The translations under genes were made by a program, and so were the position numbers. From contig CAOLHI010001018.1 of assembly GCA_948474755.1 (NCBI GenBank), forward strand, positions 496,001 to 560,000: a stretch of DNA of 64,000 nucleotides, given 5' to 3'. How positions within the stretch are numbered: position 1 is the first letter of the stretch; each line of letters starts with the position of its first letter. The DNA is from Ctenosaura bakeri. Taxonomy: Eukaryota; Chordata; Lepidosauria; Squamata; Iguanidae. Positions 43,196-55,025 of the stretch are shown one piece after another. Below the pieces are notes generated by a model. The model had not been told where the DNA came from and did not search any database. It saw only the letters and a program-made list of their open reading frames with translations.

Positions 43196-44640
43196 CACCT
43201 ATGATTCCGAAATCCATACTATTACTAAATTTTTATTACACCAGCCAAAAAGGCACACACATCAAAGTATTGCAGATTTCGGATTTTCTCTTACCCTTAC
43301 AATTTTGTATGCATAGCACTGCATTCATGCTGATCTTAATAAACTGCGTATTATGCTCCTTGATAAGTGTCTGTATACACCTACACTATCAAGATGACCT
43401 CGGGCACTGAACCATTTCTTATTATGCTGAAGATGAGACGAATGAATTTCTGTGGTCATTGCACCAACAGCAAGTTTCCATAGTCTTCTAGTGGTTATTA
43501 TTATCAAATGTCAATCTTCGAACTTAACTCCTCTGAGGTATCTCATCTGTAGACTAATTTCACACTGCCAATAACTGTGCAGATGGGCAGATAAAGTATT
43601 TCCTCTGGCTGAAGTGAGTTGATTCTGGACTTGAAACAAAATCCACATTCTGGAGGCAGAATCGAACACATTTTAAAAGGCCATAGTACCACCACTGTGC
43701 TATGCTGTGCTGTGTTATCTCTCTCTGTGTGTGGTGGTATCTAAGGGCTACCAAAATTTGGTGGGGTGAGAGGAGAAAGGAAATACAGGGCAATTTTACT
43801 CTGGGTCCCTTCTCAGATCTTGAGTGTAAAATTAGCCTTTGCCTTGACTCTGGCATATTGCTCATCACAATCCAGGTTTGTAGCTTTTGATGGAGGGCAA
43901 AGGCCTCCCCAGTATTAATTTTTCCTTCATTCCTCAAATCTCTAGTATTCTAGAGAACGAGAAATTGAAAATCATAAGCACCTAGAACTCTTCACATTAC
44001 CCTTTGTAAGCTTGCCTGCCTTTTTTCTTTTGGTGCCTAAACGGTATGTCTAAATGCACAACTAAATTTTAAGTTCCTGCAAGTCCAGAAATTTGGCTGT
44101 GGAAGGAAAACTTCATTGGAATGGGCCAGAATTCTTATGGGAGAGGTCAATGGTCTGGTTTTGCTCCTGTGTTGTTACAACCCTGCCAGAGCAACCTGCC
44201 ACATGCATCTGTCCTCATAAGGAATGAATACTAGTCACATACAAACAGCTGGAAGGGCAGGCAGTTCTACAGTCAGATGACTGCTTCTCTGCCACTGAAG
44301 CATCTTTGTGTCTAGTCCAGTCATGTCATCACAGGCTGAACATGCAAGAAAGAACAGGAGGAGACGGAAGTTCCAACATGTGTCTTCATAGGGGACTGAG
44401 GCAACTCCATCTCCCATGAACTCTCTGGAAGATCCCCTGACTATGTGCATTACTAGGGAATACTAATTTCATAACAGGTGGCCAGAAACTCACCATCTTT
44501 TGGATGTTCTGCCTTCCTTCTGCTTTTCAGAACTAAAAATTAAGTGTAAGGGTATCGTGTTGAACCAATAAGGTAAATATTCATAATGACGTCTCCATTT
44601 ATATGTTCGTGACAGATAACCTGTATAAAAATAAAATGAG
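43196..44640. other. Intergenic, nothing recognised
   Basis: The 125-codon minus-strand frame at 43560-43937 has no recognisable domain and is opposed by a frame on the other strand. Confidence 0.45.
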
Positions 44641-44745
44641 GAACATATGGCCATCCAGTTGTTCTTGGATTGCCCTTCCTATCATCCTTAGCTAGCATGG
44701 CCAATGGTGAGGAATGATGGGATCTGCAGTTTCACATAAACAGGA
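44641..44745. mobile_element. hAT-like palindromic fragment
   Basis: CATGGCCATCCAGTTGTTCT with GCTAGCATGGCCAATGGTGA and GGGATCTGCAGTTTC, resembling the core of the 52978 element. Confidence 0.35.
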
Positions 44746-46121
44746 TGGCCATGTGTCCCCAGTGCTGTTTTAAAAACATCTCATTTTCCACAGTTGACTG
44801 GCTAAGCAGGCCTTCACAGAGTAGAAATATTCATTGTTGTTTTCTACACCCATTTGTTTTTTTAACCATTGTGAATGATGGGAAATATGAATGAAATATT
44901 AACAAAATGACATACAGAGTTCCTCTCCCCCTGACAGATCTCCTCCCTTGCAACTTCACTAGAGAGACAAGCCAACAACCTCAGCTGAAATGGAGGAACA
45001 AAACTTCCTTTTTGTGATTGGTGGCTAGTGCCATCAGGCATGGGAACTTCTAAATGCTGAGGAGAGCACAAATTGAACCCTTCAACACACTATTATGGCA
45101 TATGCCAGAGCCCCTGCTGCCTCCATTAGTAATGGGGCTTCTGGAAGTTTTGTTTCAGCAGATTTTTCAAAGTGCTGTTATTACACTGGGAAAATACTGA
45201 GTAAGACGCTCACTTGAGACGCATGGTGGGGGAGGCTTCCTGTGGTTTATGTCACAGTCTCAGACGCTGAATACATTTGCTCCTGGCACACTGAATTTGA
45301 ATCTGTCAGTTGCTGAAAATAAAATGTAAAAACCCGAAGCTTTTTTTTTTTAAGTGTCAAGTCTGTGACAGTGTAGGTTTCCTACTGAAAGACCAGCCAG
45401 ATATTTGGCTGAAAGGGATTTGTCAGGTCTCTGACAGGCTACAATATCTTGTTGGGTTGGGCTGGATTTAACCTGGTTGACCACAAGACTAGGCAGACAA
45501 GTCTTTCTTCAGAGGCCTGCCTGCAATACATTTTAATAAACATGCTTATAATGCTATATTTTAACCATTTCATGTGTGTGTGTGTGTGTGTACATGTGCA
45601 TTTTGCGACAGGTGGTGTAGAATACAGTTGTCTTTCTTTTGTAGATGCTAACTCCATTTTGGTTCCAATGTGGTTTTATCAGTATTATTTTGGTTTTATA
45701 TGTATTATTTTAGATTTTATCTGTATTGTTATCTGTTACTGTTATTAACTTTGCTATATTGACTTGTGTAGCTTCTTTTGTATTAATTTTAGTGGTTTTT
45801 TTATGCGAATGATGATGCTACATTTTTATTGATACAGGATTCCTGTTTACAAAAAAAGAAAAAAAAGATACATGCTAACTGTTGATCTTTTATAGTCATC
45901 GTGTTTGGAAGCAACTTGTACTACACAGTTTTATTCAAGGTCCTAATTATGATCTCCAAAAGCCTAAATGAATAGGAAAAGTTTATCTTTCCAGATGTTT
46001 AAGAATACAACTTCCTTAACACTAACCCCTGGCTATGGTGGATGGAGATGACGGAAGCTGTAGGCCAAAACATCTGGAGGATCAAAGGCTTGTCACATCT
46101 GTCTTATATGACTTGACATCT
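44746..46121. other. Intergenic; GT microsatellite
   Basis: (GT)n at 45573-45591. A T-rich stretch at about 45660-45830 resembles a LINE 3' UTR but has no diagnostic motif. Confidence 0.45.
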
Positions 46122-46347
46122 GGGGCCTTTCACATTATATGGTTGTATCCTTATGATTCCACTTTAACTGATGTAGCTGAATCCCATGGAATGCTGTGAT
46201 TTGTAGTTTGTTGACGCACTAGAGCTCTCTGGCTGAAAAATCTAAATACCCATTTAAAGTACAAATCCCAGGAGTCCATAAGATCCCAGGAATCCACATG
46301 TCAGTTACAGTGAATTTTAACCACTGCCATGTAGTGTTAAAGGGCTC
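46122..46347. mobile_element. GGCC-end palindromic MITE, TTTAACTG variant
   Basis: Left GGGGCCTTTCACATTATATGG, right GCCATGTAGTGTTAAAGGGCTC. Arms with GATTCCACTTTAACTGATG and CAGTTACAGTGAATTTTAAC. CCCATGGAATGCTGTGATTT sits left of centre. Confidence 0.7.
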
Positions 46348-46940
46348 CAAGCTATGTGAAAGACTGCATTCTCCCATATGGTCTTGCTAGGCGTTTAAAC
46401 TTTCTCTGGAGTTTTGTTCTGCCTCTGTCAGAGGCACATTTAGCAGGAATATAAGAGAATATGAGAGATGACCTTCTGGGTAGATGTTCCTGCTTCTGAG
46501 ACTCCCTGCCAAGGGTTGACAGGCTAGCTCTAGCTCTTTAAACACATCAGTTCAATGCACATCACAACCACTGGCACCAACAATAATAGAAATGGCACAT
46601 AATTAAAATCCATCTCCATAACAATCTTAAAAGCCCACAATCTGTCTGAATAGAAATGACTTTGCCTGCTAGTGAAAGAACAACAATAAAGCTTCAGTCT
46701 AGAAAAGCACAATCTTTTCCTATATTTTCTATTTTTATATGCAGACAACCCTCTTTGCTTCAGCTTCATCGTGCATCCTCTTTGATCTGTCAGAATCTAA
46801 AACTTTTTTTGGATATAGAGTTGAACTGTTGTGTAATGAATGTAGGAACCCATTGAACAGTCACTGCAGACCTTGGAAGAAAATACTTTTTTGGACTACA
46901 ACCAGCAGAATTCCCCGAAAAGCCTTTTTAAATATTGATT
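46348..46940. other. Intergenic, nothing recognised
   Basis: A possible fragment of the GGACTACAACC palindromic repeat near 46893. Otherwise nothing. Confidence 0.45.
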
Positions 46941-47267
46941 TTAATATTTCAATAGTGTAATTACTTTTTAACTTTTGTATACTGTGAATTTGTATCTAAG
47001 GGCCTTTCTGCCCTACACTGTTATAGTGCTATTATTCCACTTTCAACATCCTGTGTAAATCTGGGGTTTGTAGTTGACTGAGGCCAAAGAAATCTCTGGC
47101 TGAGAATTCTAAATGCCCTTTCCTGAACTGCAGACCCCAGGGTTCCATAGGATGTTGAAAGTGGAATAATAACACTATAACAATATAGTGCGGAAATGGT
47201 CTCTGTTTATTCTTAACTGTTGTAAGCCACATTGAGTTCTGAAATGGAAAAAAGGTGGGATATAAAG
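46941..47267 (+). mobile_element. LINE/SINE 3' tail split by a MITE
   Basis: TTAACTTTTGTATACTGTGA before the MITE and TTCTTAACTGTTGTAAGCCACATTGAG (in pieces) with GGTGGGATATAAAGATC after it form the typical 3' end of an L2-type element. The ATC microsatellite at its end probably grew from the tail. Confidence 0.5.
46999..47203. mobile_element. GGCC-end palindromic MITE (about 205 bp)
   Basis: Left GGGCCTTTCTGCCCTACACTG, right CAATATAGTGCGGAAATGGTC. Long arms pair TATAGTGCTATTATTCCACT with AGTGGAATAATAACACTATA. Target duplication unclear. Confidence 0.75.

Positions 47268-47302
<35 letters not shown>
47268..47302. repeat. (ATC)n microsatellite
   Basis: About eleven pure ATC units. Confidence 0.95.
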
Positions 47303-47305
<3 letters not shown>

Positions 47306-48096
47306 TAAGTCAGAACTGTTTCAAGATACCTAGAAACAATGAATATAAACAAATTCAAGTTAGAAATACAGTTAATACCCACGAAAAAGAATCAAAGTTC
47401 CCCTCATGGTTCAGCCACATGAGAGACTGTCCAGGGAGACTGGAAAATTTCTTCTCTTTTGGTTTTTCCAAGAACAGGCTGAACAGGCAGCTGACAAAGC
47501 TGCTTTATGTACATTTCTTCTTATGAAAGGTGTGCTAGACTCAAGAAAGGCACACTAAACTAATCTACATCATTTTCTGCAGAGATAGTCACAAGGCTGG
47601 ATAATTTGCAAGTTACTTTTAACTATAACACTCAGTCTGTGAAACAATGATATAGTTGTATTTTTTTATTTACAATAGCACTATAGTGTACATTTATTTA
47701 CACTACAAGTATAATAGTTTAATGGTGCACATTTATTTACAATAGTGCCGTAAACAATAAAGGCAAATTTTCTTCTCTTTGATGGGAAAGAGTACCTCAA
47801 CAGTATCTCAACACTCTGTTAGAAAAATTTTTTTTTTAAAAAAAACATTTCAGGACTTCTTGGCAAAAATTTTACAAAAGAATCTTTGAGGAAAGCAAAA
47901 TATATTTGTGCACAATAAGTTGATATTAGAACAATTTTTTTTTTTTTTGCAAACACAGAGACATACAAACACATATCTTTCACAAAATTGTATATCACTT
48001 TGCAGCAAAGCCATTCAAAAGTACAAGATCCAATGGAATGTTCTGGCACCATAACATTTACAATGACAAAACCTGTTCTGTTTTCGCTTGTCACTA
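47303..48096. other. Intergenic, AT-rich
   Basis: TTATTTACA-type repeats at about 47665-47750. T-runs near 47826 and 47935. Nothing else. Confidence 0.5.
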
Positions 48097-48447
48097 CAGC
48101 AGATCCCCTGTATACGTTGGGGATATGTTCCCAGAGCTAACATGAATAACAAAAAAAAGTGGATAATGAAACACTATCTTTTTTCAATGGGATACATGAC
48201 ATAGGTATTGAGATGAGTATGCAGCTTGGAGAAGAGGCCCTGAAACTTGCCAGAACTTTAGAGTATAAGAGAAAGGCTTTGTAGCTATTCTTTGCAGTCC
48301 AAAGCCAGTGCAGAACTGATAAAAACATAAAAATTAACAACAATATGAGATCCAGAAAGAAATAAGAACAAAATGCTTTTGGATTTAATTTCAGTGTGGA
48401 TAACTGAAATTGTGGATACCAGTCATGTGGATATGAGGGACCTGCTA
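48097..48447. mobile_element. Tigger/pogo-like non-autonomous element, TA TSD
   Basis: Left end CAGCAGATCCCCTGTATACG, right end GGATATGAGGGACCTGCTA, TA at 48095-48096 and 48448-48449. Near the ends GGGGATATGTTCCCAGA and GATAACTGAAATTGTGGATACC are characteristic wording of such elements. Confidence 0.6.
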
Positions 48448-48449
48448 TA

Positions 48450-49434
48450 TTTCATATTTACTGGTGGTAAGGGTTGGACCTGATGTCAAGGGTTGTCATA
48501 GCAGAGTATCCAGTGGTACGGGGCCTACCAGCAAATGAACCTTTGCCAAATTGGCCATTGACAGTGTGCTCTTTGAGATGGAACACTTTCTATAACCCTG
48601 GAGAGACAGGGAGCTGCTGTTCCTAAGTAGACTTAAGCAAAAAATTACTACCTGCTGCGAGCCTGGCTTGGGCTTCTTCCCAGTTAAGTAAGAGTGACGT
48701 TGTACATGACAGCCCAGCAAGTTGCTGAAGGGAATCATGCTCGTGGGCTAGGAGTAATGGTTAAGAAAAGAAGAGGAGGAGCAGCAACAGCAGCAATTGC
48801 AGAAGGGTGTCATATGACATTCTTTTCAATTGTGCAAAAGCTTGCAACTGTTTTGACTGACTGGTGCAGAAATGTTTTTCTGTTCTTCATAGTCAACATA
48901 TTCCTAAAATCAGGGTGGAGTTTAGTTGTGAGCATTTTTTCAACCCCCTTGAATTCCTCAATTCTTCCTCCAATCCCAAGAAAATCATATATCTAGGAGG
49001 GCATGATTCCCCTCTAAAACTAGGCATACTGCTCACATCTTTTTAAAATATGCTCCTCCCCACAAAAAACTTGAAATGTTATTTCCACAAACCAGAAGTG
49101 ACTTCCTGCTCATTTAGTTTCAAGTGAGGCCACTGGTACAAACTGCAGGGCGAAGATGGGCAAAGTGTGGCCCCATGGGGCAATTCTTTTCTTGGGGAGG
49201 GAGTCCGGGAGTGGCCTTTTTTAAAAACAGAAAATTAACTGGAATGACTTATGGGTTACTTACTGTTATGAAAACAGCCTCCTTGAACCTGAATTGACCT
49301 GGTGGAAGCCAAAAATGTGACAAAATTCATCCACCACCACTTTCCCCTGAGGGCATTTGGGCACAATTTTGAAATTTTTTAAAGAGAGGTAGGGCCATCC
49401 AAGGTCTCCTGAGAGACCAGTTCTGTCTGTCATT
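48450..49434. other. Intergenic, nothing recognised
   Basis: A 100-codon frame at 48694-48996 has no motif I know. Confidence 0.45.
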
Positions 49435-49448
49435 CATCTATCTGTCCG

Positions 49449-49494
<46 letters not shown>

Positions 49495-49510
49495 CATCCA
49501 TCTATCTATT
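49435..49510. repeat. (TATC)n microsatellite with ATCC ends
   Basis: About 12 pure TATC units flanked by TGTC and CATC variants. Confidence 0.95.
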
Positions 49511-49641
49511 CTGCCTTATTCCTTGTACAAGATCCAAGGCAGCTTGCAGCCAGTGAGGTTACTCCCCTGCCTTAAAGGGCCCTGGGCCTGGAAAAATGCT
49601 CTCAGATTCTCAGGGCTTGCCCACACATGCCATAATATAGG

Positions 49642-49646
<5 letters not shown>

Positions 49647-49687
<41 letters not shown>

Positions 49688-49692
49688 TTGTC
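49647..49692. repeat. (CT)n microsatellite
   Basis: About 32 bp of pure CT, then TTTCTCTCTTTG. Confidence 0.92.
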
Positions 49693-49776
49693 TCTTCTCT
49701 CACTGGTGGACCAACTGGGGATCAGCCTTCAAACTGCAAGCAGAACTAGAATTACACAAATGTAGTGTTGTCAATA

Positions 49777-49970
49777 GGAGCCAGTATGGTGTAGTGGTTT
49801 GAGCATTGGGCTATGATCAATCCGCCACTCAGCCAGGGAAATATGCTGGGTGACCTTGGGCAAATCACCTATTCTCAGCTTCAGAGGAAGGCAAACTCCC
49901 TCTGTCAAAGAAAACTGTGTGATAGGTTTACATTAGGGTTCCTATAAGTTGGACAACAATGACAACAACA
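49777..49970 (+). mobile_element. tRNA-derived CORE SINE
   Basis: Head GAGCCAGTATGGTGTAGTGG, shortened B-box region, TGCTGGGTGACCTTGGGCAA core, tail GACAACAATGACAACAACA. Confidence 0.85.
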
Positions 49971-50320
49971 GTATTTTCATTATATATACACACACAAAGA
50001 GTAAAACTAGACACATAAACTGTACTGGATCTCCCTCTTGGACCATGCCATTCAAGAAGTGTTCTGTTATAAATGGAAGCCTATCACATAGCTTTTTCCT
50101 CAAGAAGGATATAACAGCCAGCCTAGACAGGCATATTCTCCATATTCCCAAGAAACTATAACCTTCAGTTCAGTAAATCACCACAGAAGGCAGTGGAATG
50201 TGGTTCCTGACAGTGAAGTGCCATTCTGGTGGCAGGTAAAGACTTTGTTTTGATGGGCCTTTGGGACCTGTCTTTCTGAGGCTTTAAACAATGTGCTGTA
50301 CTGTTCTTGTTTCTCAGTTC

Positions 50321-50548
50321 TTGTTGTTGCTGCATGCTTTCAAGTCATTTCTGAATCATGGCAACCTTAAGGTAAATCTATCACAGGTTTTCTTGGCAAG
50401 ATTTGTTCAGAGGGAGTTTGCCTTTGCCTTCCTCTGAGGCTGAAAGAGTATGACTTGCCTAAGGTTACCCACTAGGTTTCCATAGTCAAGCGAAGATTCC
50501 AACTCTGGTCTCCAGAGTTGTAGTCACCACTACACCATGCTGGCTCTA
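50321..50548 (-). mobile_element. tRNA-derived CORE SINE
   Basis: Antisense: TTGTTGTTGCTGCATGCTTT tail, GTTTTCTTGGCAAGATTTG, CTCTGAGGCTGAAAGAGTAT core and head CACTACACCATGCTGGCTCT. Confidence 0.87.
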
Positions 50549-50654
50549 TAGATATATTTTTAAACTGGTTTTAATTGTGTTTGAAACTTTTGTACGTTTT
50601 ACTGATGCGAGTTTTTGTCTGTATTGGTTTTAGATTTTGTAGGTTGCCTACATT

Positions 50655-50921
50655 AGAAGCCAAAATGATTAAACTGAAGGTGTTATACTTTGGACATATC
50701 ATGAGATGGCATGACTCACTGAAAAAGATGGTAATGCTGGGAAAAGTGGAAGGCAGTAGGAAAAGAGGAAGACCACATTACAGGTGGATGGACATAATCA
50801 AGGAGGCCATGGCCCTGAGTTTGAAAGACATGGGCAGGGCTGTTGATGATGAAGGCTCATGGAGGCTCTCATGCATAGGGTTAACGTAAGCCAAAGCTGA
50901 CCTGACAGCAAATAACAAGAG
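50655..50921 (+). mobile_element. BovB/RTE LINE 3' end
   Basis: Encodes KLKVLYFGHIMRWHDSL and GKVEGSRKRGRPHYRWMD with an open frame of 104 codons through this stretch (50575-50889), better preserved than the copies at 6608 and 37995. The tail is GACAGCAAATAACAAGAGC. It starts abruptly, so it is a 5'-truncated insertion. Confidence 0.85.
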
Positions 50922-51448
50922 CGATATAAATGAGGAAACCATCATCATCATCATCATCCTGAGTGTAGACCTGACCTTCATCAAACTATCAGATTACTGT
51001 AGCTCAGATGGTTTGAATGCTCTTCAATAGCCAAAAAATATTTCTTTTTACATAGAAAACTGGCATTATCAGGATAATGGGTCTACTTCAGCCTTTCTCT
51101 TAACATCTAATTTTCTCTGTAAAGTGAACTTTCTTGTATGGAGAATCTTTCCACTGCCTGAAGTATGAAATGGTATAACCTGGACACAGGTTACTGTCAT
51201 AGTAAGAATGAAGCAAATGTACACAGAAATCTTTGAAGAAGAAGGATGGAGCAATGTGAATTAAATAAGACATGACATTGAAAGGGTGTAAACACTCACA
51301 AAACCTGAAGTTTAATCTCTACAGTTTACCAAAGCTTTGCTCTCAAACTATTCTTAGGACAAGGTTCAGAAACATGTGAGGTAACAGATTTAAGTTCTTC
51401 AAAGGGCTTGTTCAAAGTGTGCAATCTTTTGTATGGAGCAGAGATGGG
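50922..51448. other. Intergenic
   Basis: A short (ATC)6 run at 50940-50957. Otherwise nothing. Confidence 0.5.
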
Positions 51449-51574
51449 CAGTGTGTGCCTCTTCAGATGTTGCTGGAGTACAGCTCCCACCATGCCTCAC
51501 CATTGACTATGCTGGGTAGGGCTGGTGGGAGTTGCAGTCCAACAACATCTCAAGGGTCACAAGTTGCCCACTGT
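51449..51574. mobile_element. hAT-like palindromic MITE
   Basis: CAGAGATGGGCAGTG on the left and AGTTGCCCACTG on the right as inverted ends. The internal GGAGTACAGCTCCCACCATG faces GGTGGGAGTTGCAGTCCAAC. Flanking 8-mers do not match well. Confidence 0.55.
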
Positions 51575-51785
51575 ACTAAAGAAAAACAATAATCCAAGGC
51601 ATGTCCTAAAGTCTAGAGTCTCAGAGCCTAGAGTGGTACTTTAGATGTGAAGCATCTTGGGCATTCCCTTCCTTTTGTTCAATCTTTGAATACCTAAATT
51701 TTAAATTACACTTTGGCAGTCCATTTAAATATTTACATATGTCATATATATGTCATGCCATCCTATCATATAACCCAAAACCCAG

Positions 51786-51812
51786 TGTGTGTGTGTGTGT
51801 GTGTGTTTGTGT
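51786..51812. repeat. (GT)n microsatellite
   Basis: About 11 GT units, then a GA-rich run to about 51832. Confidence 0.92.
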
Positions 51813-51832
51813 TTGAGAGAGAGAGGGAGGGG

Positions 51833-52537
51833 GATTTGGATTCCCCTCGCATAGACACAAGCTTAGCTGGTGACTCCTATATCAGTGAGCGCCAAAGCTA
51901 TTCCAAGTTTTGGATTTGGAACTTCAGTACTGGACCTTCAAAGGAACTATCCAAAGTGCTGAACTCCATCCACAAAACATTCCACTCACATGGAAGCCAA
52001 CAGCTGCTGTTGACTAGTCAGCCCACATTTCTTTTCATGTTATTATAACATAAAATCGTGTAGGTGGATGACAATAAAAACATACAAGCCATGCAAATGC
52101 AAAAAAAGAAAAAAAGAAAAGAAAAGGCAATAAGGAGAAATTGCTGTCTGCAACAAGAGTCATAACATGGCAATTTTACTAACATAACATGTTACCGAAA
52201 ATGATAATATAATATCGTATTATTCTCCAAACAAAAGTTGTGCAAAAAAACCTGTGGTTATTGCTGCATTCTCCATGGTTTTGCTAATTGTTGCTTCTTT
52301 GTGCTATACTAGATTTGATGTCATGTTATGTTTCTGGTTTGTTTCTTTAAAAATAATGGTTGTGTGGTAAGGGAAAGCCACAGGTCAGAATTTAACCTTT
52401 TCTCTCCTGCAAGGGACTACATGAAAATCATACCTCCATTCCCCCACTGAAATCTGATAGTCTCACTTGGACTTTGCTTGGGACTGTGCCAGGAGGATAT
52501 CCCTGCTATCTCTATGTCATGAACTCAGTCCTCATCA
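51833..52537. other. Intergenic, nothing recognised
   Basis: An A-rich stretch at about 52100-52126. No exon. Confidence 0.5.
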
Positions 52538-52756
52538 CCCTAATACCACAATGTACCAGATCCTGTCTGATCTTGGAAGCCAAGCAGGGTCAGTTTGGCA
52601 TGGATAGGAGACTACAAGTGAATATTGGGTGCTGTAGGCTATAGTTTAGAGGAAGGAACTGGCAAACCCACCCCTGAGTATATCCTGCGTTTAAAAACCC
52701 TATGAAATTCATGGGGTCATCATAAGTCAACAGGCAACTTGAAGGCACACGGACAC
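52538..52756 (+). mobile_element. 5S-rRNA-derived SINE
   Basis: ATACCACAATGTACCAGATC, TCTGATCTTGGAAGCCAAGC, AGGGTCAG...GGATAGGAGACTAC, and GGGTGCTGTAGGC preserve the 5S internal promoter region fairly well. Tail GGGGTCATCATAAGTCAACA and GGCAACTTGAAGGCACACGG. Confidence 0.85.
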
Positions 52757-52977
52757 ATGCCCCTTCTGATAGTCTCTCTAGGACTTTGCTTGGCATGTAG
52801 TATATATTGTATTTAATGTGTTGTATAGCTTGGCCCTTTGATTGCAGGCCTGTGAAGCATAGCAATCTTTTTGTCTTGTTATGTTGGTTGCTTGTTATGC
52901 AAATAGGTATGAGATGAGTGAAGCCTGAGATCATGGTTGGTGATATTACAAAGAAGGCACTTTCCCAGTTAAGACAT

Positions 52978-53112
52978 GGGTGGGCAAAGTGTGGTCCTCC
53001 AGATGTTGTTAGGTTGCAACTCTCAGTATTCTCTGCCTTTGGCTATGCTGGCTAGGACTGCTGGGAGTTGTAGTTCAACCACATCTGGCAAACAACATTT
53101 TGCCCACCGCTT
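52978..53112. mobile_element. hAT-like palindromic MITE
   Basis: Left GGGTGGGCAAAGTGTGGTCC, right ACATTTTGCCCACCGC. Inner arms TCCAGATGTTGTTAGGTTGC and AGTTCAACCACATCTGGC, with CTGGGAGTTGTAG. Same family as 51449. Confidence 0.6.
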
Positions 53113-54050
53113 TACTAAAAACACAGGGAAGGAATGGTATTCTGAGAGATTCCTTTTTGTTAACTTCAAATTTGCAGGTTCCATACACATGTTTTCTTAC
53201 TTTCTCTCTTACTTTGCCTCCTCCCCTGTTGTGTACTTGCACAAGCTAGTCAGGAGCAGGGGGTAAACAAACTCATGGGTGTATGGGCCATATAAATGAC
53301 GGCTGCTAAAATCTGAGAATACAATTGTGATAGGAACCAAAATGTAGAACAAGTGAGTTGTTGTTTGTCAGACACACAGAGGGTCTGATCTTTGTATAAA
53401 GCCCCCAATGTATACTGATAAAGTTCTTTGTATTTTTACAATGTAGCCCCTCTTTGTAAAGATTCTTCCATGGAAAGAAAAGAGATTCTTCTTGCAGAGA
53501 ACACATGAAGCTAAATATTCAATGAAGGTGGGAAGTATCAAGAACTTGATACTGCTAGTGTTGCAGGGAGTAAAGTTTAATGACATCTTAAAAATGACAA
53601 ACTATTAAAAAGTGCAGTATTATCAGGATGACGACAGAAATCCAACAGATTTGCAATAGTGAAAATTATGCTGTTTGTATATCTCATTTTCAAAGGCACA
53701 GAGTTTTTCTGAGAGTCCTTACTTGGATTGAAAGAAGCAGGTTTAGTGAACACAAGCTGCCCTCTTCTCTCTCTTTCTGAGGATCCAATATTCACCGCTT
53801 TTTAAATGAAATTTTAAAAGCAGCATAGGCAATGAAACTGTAGGAACTAGATGGCAAGTTCCACTGTAGCCAGAAGAAGAGTAAAAGCTGCCCTTCAAGA
53901 AACAGCGTATCTGCCATGTTGAATTCTGTGATGGCTGGTGACTCCCATTTAATAAAGCCATTCTGGGTTCTTGTGTGAACTTTAAAAGAGCTGTCCAAAG
54001 TTTGGGTATAAGGTTCAGCAAAGTTTGGACTAAGATCTGGGCTGGATTCA
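53113..54050. other. Intergenic, nothing recognised
   Basis: Minus-strand frames of 66-102 codons (53306-54051) lack recognisable motifs. Confidence 0.45.
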
Positions 54051-54440
54051 CTGCCTCATTGACCTGGATCAGCTCAGGTAAAAGGCTTATCTAGGCCAAC
54101 ATTCTGTGCACACAGTGGTCAACCAATTCCTTTGGGAAGCCTGCTAGCTGGATGCAAGCATGGCTATCCTTGCTGTCATGCATTCTACATCAACTGATAT
54201 CTATCCAGAGGTACAGTGCCTCTGATACTGGAGGTGATCCATAGTCATCCTGACTAGTAGCTACTGATGGCCCTAACTCCATGAATTTAGCAATCTCCCC
54301 TTTAAAGCCATCAAATTTGGCAACTATCACTACTACTTGTAATAAATTTCACTGTGTAACTATGTACTCTGTGAAGAAATACTCCTTTTTGTCCATCCTA
54401 AATCAGCCATCATTCAGTTTCAGTGGATGAACTTGGGTTC
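54051..54440 (-). mobile_element. Very old LINE relic (CR1/L3-like)
   Basis: Text such as CTTATCTAGGCCAACATTCTG, CCTTTAAAGCCATCAAATTTGG (as pieces), CTGTGTAACTATGTACTCTGTG and AAATCAGCCATCATTCAGTTTCA, then GGATGAACTTGGGTTC, follows a widespread antisense amniote LINE 3' pattern. Strongly diverged. Confidence 0.4.
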
Positions 54441-54484
54441 CATTCATACAATACAGTGAGGTCTATATATTTTCTCCACACAAT

Positions 54485-54668
54485 CAGCCAGTGTGATGTA
54501 GTGGTTTGAGCACAGGAGACTAGGGTTCGATTCTCTGCTTGGCCATGGAACCTTGGGTGGGTAACCTTGGGCACATTATACCCACTCTCAGCCCAAGAAA
54601 ATCCTGTGATAGCTTTGCCTTAGGGCCACCATAAGTCAGAAATGACTTTAAGGCACACAAAAACAACA
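54485..54668 (+). mobile_element. tRNA-derived CORE SINE
   Basis: CAGCCAGTGTGATGTAGTGG head, intact B box GGGTTCGATTC, shortened core, tail CATAAGTCAGAAATGACTTT and GGCACACAAAAACAACA. Confidence 0.86.
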
Positions 54669-55022
54669 GATGATTGCACCGTATATTCTAAAGCCTAAGC
54701 ATGAGTAATGTGAAGTAAATACTAGATATTCATAGGGTGGATCTCATAATTATAATTTGGGAAACAAACCGCTTAAACCATGTATAAATGCTACAGCAAT
54801 TAAGCAGAATGCTACTACTTTTTCCTGGCAGCATTCGCATCCTTATACCTAAGCTGAAATTCTAGAGAAGCTTTTCCATTTATCTTATCAATGGAAAACC
54901 CTACCTTGTTGAAAACTTGTCTTGTCATGAAGAAAGAAAAGCAATTTGGATTTCTGAATCACTATTCAGTCAGGAAACTCACTGTGTAAATTTAGAGTTT
55001 GGTTCAGTCCCTGTCTCTCAGC
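54669..55022. other. Intergenic, nothing recognised
   Basis: No features. Confidence 0.5.
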
Positions 55023-55025
55023 TTA

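Noticed and set aside
43560..43937. 125-codon minus-strand frame as a gene
   Set aside because: No recognisable domain, an opposing frame on the other strand, and no promoter or splice context.
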